Source: Gonatopus flavifemur (lineage: Eukaryota > Arthropoda > Insecta > Hymenoptera > Dryinidae). From it: DNA of 64,000 bases. The translations under genes were made by a program, and so were the position numbers. Positions 60,201 through 64,000 of this stretch are shown one piece after another (position 1 is the first letter of the stretch; every line of letters begins with the position of its first letter). The notes beneath the pieces were generated by a model. That model searched no databases. It saw nothing but the letters and a program-made list of their open reading frames with translations, and was not told the origin of the DNA. The stretch is taken from the NCBI GenBank assembly GCA_018340375.1, contig JAFFJZ010000026.1, forward strand, positions 1 through 64,000. The letters are read 5' to 3'.

Positions 60201-60773
60201 TCCACGTCATTCACATTGATCTTTTCTAATAAACCACGTAGGTACCGGTTTAGCTTAGGTCGTTAGGGCGTTAGGATAGTAGATCGCGCAACATTAGGTA
60301 GGGATTGGTTTAGGTGGTTCGATTCTTTTCGAGGTTTCCAATTTTCTCTCCATGACATGAGAACGTAGTGAACAACGTGGTCGACAATCTGCAAGTGTTC
60401 TCCTCCGAAACATGATTTTTGATTAAAATTCAGTTTTTTATTTTTAAAGACATTTTGGGCCAAAGCATAAATATTTTACTTAATAATCATTGTTGATGTA
60501 TTATTGTAATTTCACATCTTTACATCATTTTTTGTATTAATTTCACACCATAACATAATGAAACATTTGGAAGGAATTTTGGAAATTAAGTCATATAGTG
60601 TTGAAAATTCATGCATTTTTTTACATCAATTTTTATAATGTTGTGGCTTGAATTTCAAAATTCTGTCTATTATTTTTGGGATACAAAAATGTTTGAAAAT
60701 TGATACACAATTGTGTGTGTTAATTGCTTCCAAACTTTTTATATTAAATTTCAAACAGATTTTTCTAACAGTG
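57203..60773. mobile_element. CACTGTT-ended fold-back element (copy B)
   Basis: Ends are CACTGTTAAAAATG and the complement of CACTGTTAGAAAAATC, with CA on both sides (57201-57202 and 60774-60775). The body is the reverse complement of copy A, including both arms with the MQYGFDFPDQYGF frame (59036-59224 minus and 59808-59996 plus), the loop and the tRNA-like tail near 60236-60345. It lies in the last unit of the Foldback left arm, so it inserted after that array formed. It carries an additional tRNA-like segment at 57882-57946. Confidence 0.78.
57882..57946 (-). ncRNA. tRNA-like sequence in element B
   Basis: The minus strand reads GGTCTACGGCTCAGTGGTAA (A-box-like), TTTGGCTTCGACACCGAA (a possible anticodon arm) and CCCACGTTCGATTCAAACTG (B-box-like), with normal tRNA length. 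The acceptor stem is not convincing. It is probably a tRNA pseudogene. Confidence 0.4.
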
Positions 60774-63525
60774 CAGTGAAAATTTTTGTGTACCTTTATC
60801 ACACGTTTATGTTGCAATAGGGTCACTCACAATTCTTTGTTGAATTTGCCGAAGAAAAATGTATCAAATCAACACAAAAACGTTCAATTAACACTGAAAA
60901 TTCGTTGACTCGAGAACTTTTTGTGTTATTCCTGACACCAGCTCTGATTGGACCTCCAGAAACATAAAATTTCCTGCTGTGTAAATTGATAAATCTTTGC
61001 TCTTATTTTGTTCTGTTCAATAATGATTCCTCATTATTTCCAGAATATCTCCGCAGATTGACTCGATCCAGATATACTTGTCATGTCCCTCAAGTCAGTT
61101 CATTTCAATTCAACAGAATGTTCCCATCAAATTGTGTAGAATTTCTCATAATTCTCAATAGACCATTGAAATTCTCATTGATTTGTGAAAACTTCGTTCC
61201 ACCGGCATAATTTGATATATCTGATTCACAATCCCATGCCTAATTATTCCTAGTCATATATCATGGAATTTTTGTTTGTACTATGTAAACCCAGATCAGT
61301 GAAAAATACCGAGAATCAGTGAATATCACTGGCGAATCAGTGCTCAGCCTTTCAATGATTCAACCAGGGAGACAGCACTGGTTCACTAATGGAATTCACT
61401 GATTCTCAGTAATTTCCACTGATTCGGATTTACAGAGTTTAATCAAAATGTCATCAATTCAAATTTACCCGTCTTGTTCATTGATTGAAAGTGATCTGTG
61501 ATCGACAATAAAAATCGATTCTCTAGATTCCAATTCAAACAATATGAAGTATTCTATTAATAAGCAATTAGAAGGACAACATACCCAGATCGTACAGGAG
61601 AAATCCCAAAAGAATTTTGGAAAAAGAACTCTTCGAGAATTCTTTTAGAATACAAGGAGTTCTTGAACAGTTCCGGTAAGAATTCGATTCGTCAGACATT
61701 TGCGAGTTCTTCTGAAATTCGATGAGACTTCCAAAGAATTCTAAAGGCACTCGCAAATTTCTAACGGTTCGAAATCGTTTTGAAACTCTTCGAGAAATTT
61801 CATGGAATAGTCTCAACCCCGAACAGCAAACCCAGTTTCATTCACCACACAATCATGAATTGCAGGATTTTCCAAGTTGTCGATTTTGTTGCTCGGCTGA
61901 TATGTATGGGATATTTTGTTGCTCCTCATTTCTGACTTGTGGAATGTCTGAAGAATCATCAAACCCAAGGATATAATGGAATAATCTCATCCCCGAACAG
62001 CAAACCCAGTTTTATTACCAACAATACCATGAATTACATGATTTCTCAAGTTTTCGATTTTGTTGCTCGGCGGATATGTATGGGATATTTTGTTGCTCGT
62101 CGTTTCTGACTTGTGGGATGTCTGAAGAATCATCAAACACAAGAATATAATGGAATAGTCCAATCCCCGAACAGCAAACCCAGTTTTATTACCGACAAAA
62201 TCATGAATTGCATGATTTCTCAAGTTTTCGGATTTGTTGCTCGGCTGATATGGATGGAATATTTTGTTGCTCGTGATTTTGGACTTGTGAGATGTCTGAA
62301 GGCTCATCGAACCCAGGAATATATTGGAATAGTCTTATCCCCGAACAGCGGACCCAGTTTTATTACCGACAAAATCATGAATTGCATGATTTCTCAAGTT
62401 TTCGGATTTGTTGCTCGGCTGATATGGATGGAATATTTTGTTGCTCGTGATTTTGGACTTGTGAGATGTCTGAAGGCTCATCGAACCCAGGAATATAATG
62501 GAATAGTCTCATCCCCGAACAGCGAACCCAGTTTCATCAACGACAAAATCATGAATTGCATGATTTCTCAAGTTTTGGATTTTGTTGCTCGGCTGTTATG
62601 TACGGGATATTTTGTTGCTCGTCATTTCTGACTTGTGGAGTGTCTGGAGGATCATCGATCCCGATAATATATTGGAATAGTCTCATGCCCGAACAGCGGA
62701 CCCAGTTTTATTACCGACAAAATCATGAATTGCATGATTTCTCAAGTTTTCGGATTTGTTGCTCGGCTGTTATGTATGGGATATTTTGTTGCTCGTCCTT
62801 TCTGACTTGTGAGATGTTTGAAGAATCATCAAACCGGAGAATATAATGGAATAGTCTCATCCCCGAACAGCGAACCCAGTTTCATCAACGACAAAATCAT
62901 GAATTGCATGATTTCTCAAGTTTTCGAAAGGATGCCTCGATCCATAAGCATGTACGGCCAAATCTCCACTTGATCCAATGTCTGATACAAGGCCTGCGAA
63001 CCCGTCCAATCCAACCTGTTCACAGTAAATTATTTCTCTACGAAAGTTCCAGTCGTCTTTCGTCTCCTCGTCCATCGATTCTTTCATATTTTCAACCAAA
63101 ATCTCTACCGTATCGGATCCGCCATTTTGTTTCTAGACAAGTAAATCTGTCTGTCAAAAGTATCAATCCCGCTTCCCTCCCACATCTTTTGTGGCGATAG
63201 AACCACACTTATCAAAATCCGCACTTTCTATCCTTCCCTGGTTTCCCTCCTCCGTTTAAAATCCCGTCATTCCTCCTGTTTAGAAAATCAAACTCCCCAC
63301 GCACTCTAATCAAGGTATAAATCAGCAACGAATTAGCAACAAATTCCCATATCCATTACATACAGTTCTGGATCGAAACACAACAAGGGTTTGCTGGCGG
63401 ACAGTTCCGCTAGCAAACCTTCAATTTCTCCAATAAGGCGAACAGCAACAAAATCGGGATTAGGGTAACAAATTAGCAACAAAAAAGCAACAAATTCTCA
63501 TATAGGTTCCATCGAGGTTTGCTGA

Positions 63526-64000
63526 CATGGGTTTGCTTGCGGAACGAACGTGAAAACACAAGCGTACGAGTGGTACAAAGAGTTTGAGGCAGGTCGAATT
63601 GTGGTTGATGATTTGTCCCGTTCCGGTCGTCCATCCACCAGTATCACTGACGAAAGTATTGAGAAAATTGAAGAAATCGACCTCGCAAATCGTCGTGTGA
63701 GCATTAGGGAGATAGCATCCGATTTTGGTGTCTCGTTCGGATCGGTGCAAAACGTTATGCACAATATTTTGGCCATGAGACGAGTTGAAGCACGGCTTGT
63801 GCCGAGAGTGCTGAATTTGTTGCAGAAACAGCATCGCATTGATGTTGCTAAAGAGATGCTTTCTTTGGTGCAAAATGGTATCAAAGGCATCATTACCGGT
63901 GACGAAACATGGGTCCATGAATATGACATCGAAACTAACCAACAATCACCGGAATGGCGCTTTTCAGACGAGTCAAAACCTGAAAAACCGCGACAGAGTC
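63526..64000 (+). CDS. Mariner transposase (DD34D), partial at window end
   Basis: The frame is open from 63526 to the window edge: VKTQAYEWYKEFEAGRIVVD, LSRSGRPSTSITDESIEKIE, SIREIASDFGVSFGSVQNVM (helix-turn-helix) and GIITGDETWVHEYDIETNQQ (first catalytic Asp), running into EKPRQS. Two small-helix DNA-binding motifs and the WVHEYD signature mark it as mariner. The N-terminal residues expected before VKTQAYEW are missing where it meets the Foldback end near 63548, so the Foldback element or a rearrangement may have truncated it. There are no stops in about 155 codons. Confidence 0.88.

Larger units (their letters stand above)
55316..63548. mobile_element. 8.2-kb Foldback-type element with tandem-repeat arms
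   Basis: The outer ends pair as CTAGCAAACCCATATCAGC and its complement, then about 650 bp of near-identical unique arm (55330-55970 and 62926-63540). Each arm then has a tandem array of about 175-bp units (seven at 55975-57190, six or seven at 61810-62925) containing TTCGGGGATGGGACTATTCC and GAGCAACAAAATATCCCATA. The loop contains element B (57203-60773) and a short flank. Long inverted arms built from tandem repeats are the hallmark of Foldback elements. An open frame (VENMKESMDEETKDDWNF) is mirrored in both arms but need not be a gene. Confidence 0.85.

Noticed and set aside
22383..60773. Tc1/mariner origin for the CACTGTT-ended elements
   Set aside because: Copy A has TA duplications, but copy B has CA and the 264-bp relative at 5224 has TG, so the target is not strictly TA.

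Overview
The window looks like AT-rich insect nuclear DNA. The evidence is spliced genes with GT-AG introns, several mariner copies, and hAT-, piggyBac-, CACTA- and Transib/RAG1-type elements. The myosin-I and GH18 genes have insect-like sequences. A hymenopteran such as a parasitoid wasp would fit, but that is inference. There are few host genes, and most of the sequence is transposons, many nested in one another.

Layout. At the left edge (745-2562, minus strand) lie seven 3' exons of a class-I myosin of the Ie/If type, with three single-base frame breaks. From 2.6 to 11.5 kb there are small palindromic elements and no secure gene. At 11.5-16.3 kb there is an almost complete Transib/RAG1-like transposon. 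Its ends carry CACAGTG, the same heptamer as V(D)J recombination signals, and its transposase is broken only at A-tracts. Diverged tandem arrays fill 16.6-21.4 kb. A broken mariner (21.8-26.0 kb) is split by a 3.2 kb fold-back element. At 27.0-30.3 kb there is a piggyBac-type giant palindrome with TTAA target duplications, carrying the same exon-like open frame in both arms. From 30.7 to 35.6 kb there are nested palindromic elements and a nearly intact mariner.

At 38.36-42.28 kb a 3.9 kb TG...CA element with a 4-bp target duplication sits inside a tandem array. It carries a small intron-containing gene with a TATA box, a leader of repeated hairpins, a start codon split by the intron, and a poly(A) signal. 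Next come a hAT derivative (43.8-44.6 kb), a broken mariner (45.1-46.1 kb), a deleted mariner MITE (46.8-47.3 kb) and a fold-back element with asymmetric tandem-repeat arms (47.6-49.7 kb). The one clearly intact host gene, a catalytically dead chitinase-like GH18 protein, lies at 51.8-53.4 kb. At 55.3-63.5 kb an 8.2 kb Foldback-type element carries a second copy of the 3.2-3.6 kb element in its loop. The window ends inside an open mariner transposase.

A recurring theme is small palindromic elements ending in CACGG, CACTG or CACAG. At least nine of them have 2-bp target duplications of differing sequence (TA, TG, TT, CA, TC), and their interiors are built from short palindromic words that differ from element to element. 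The genes do not form a shared pathway. What links the window is transposition and inverted-repeat expansion.
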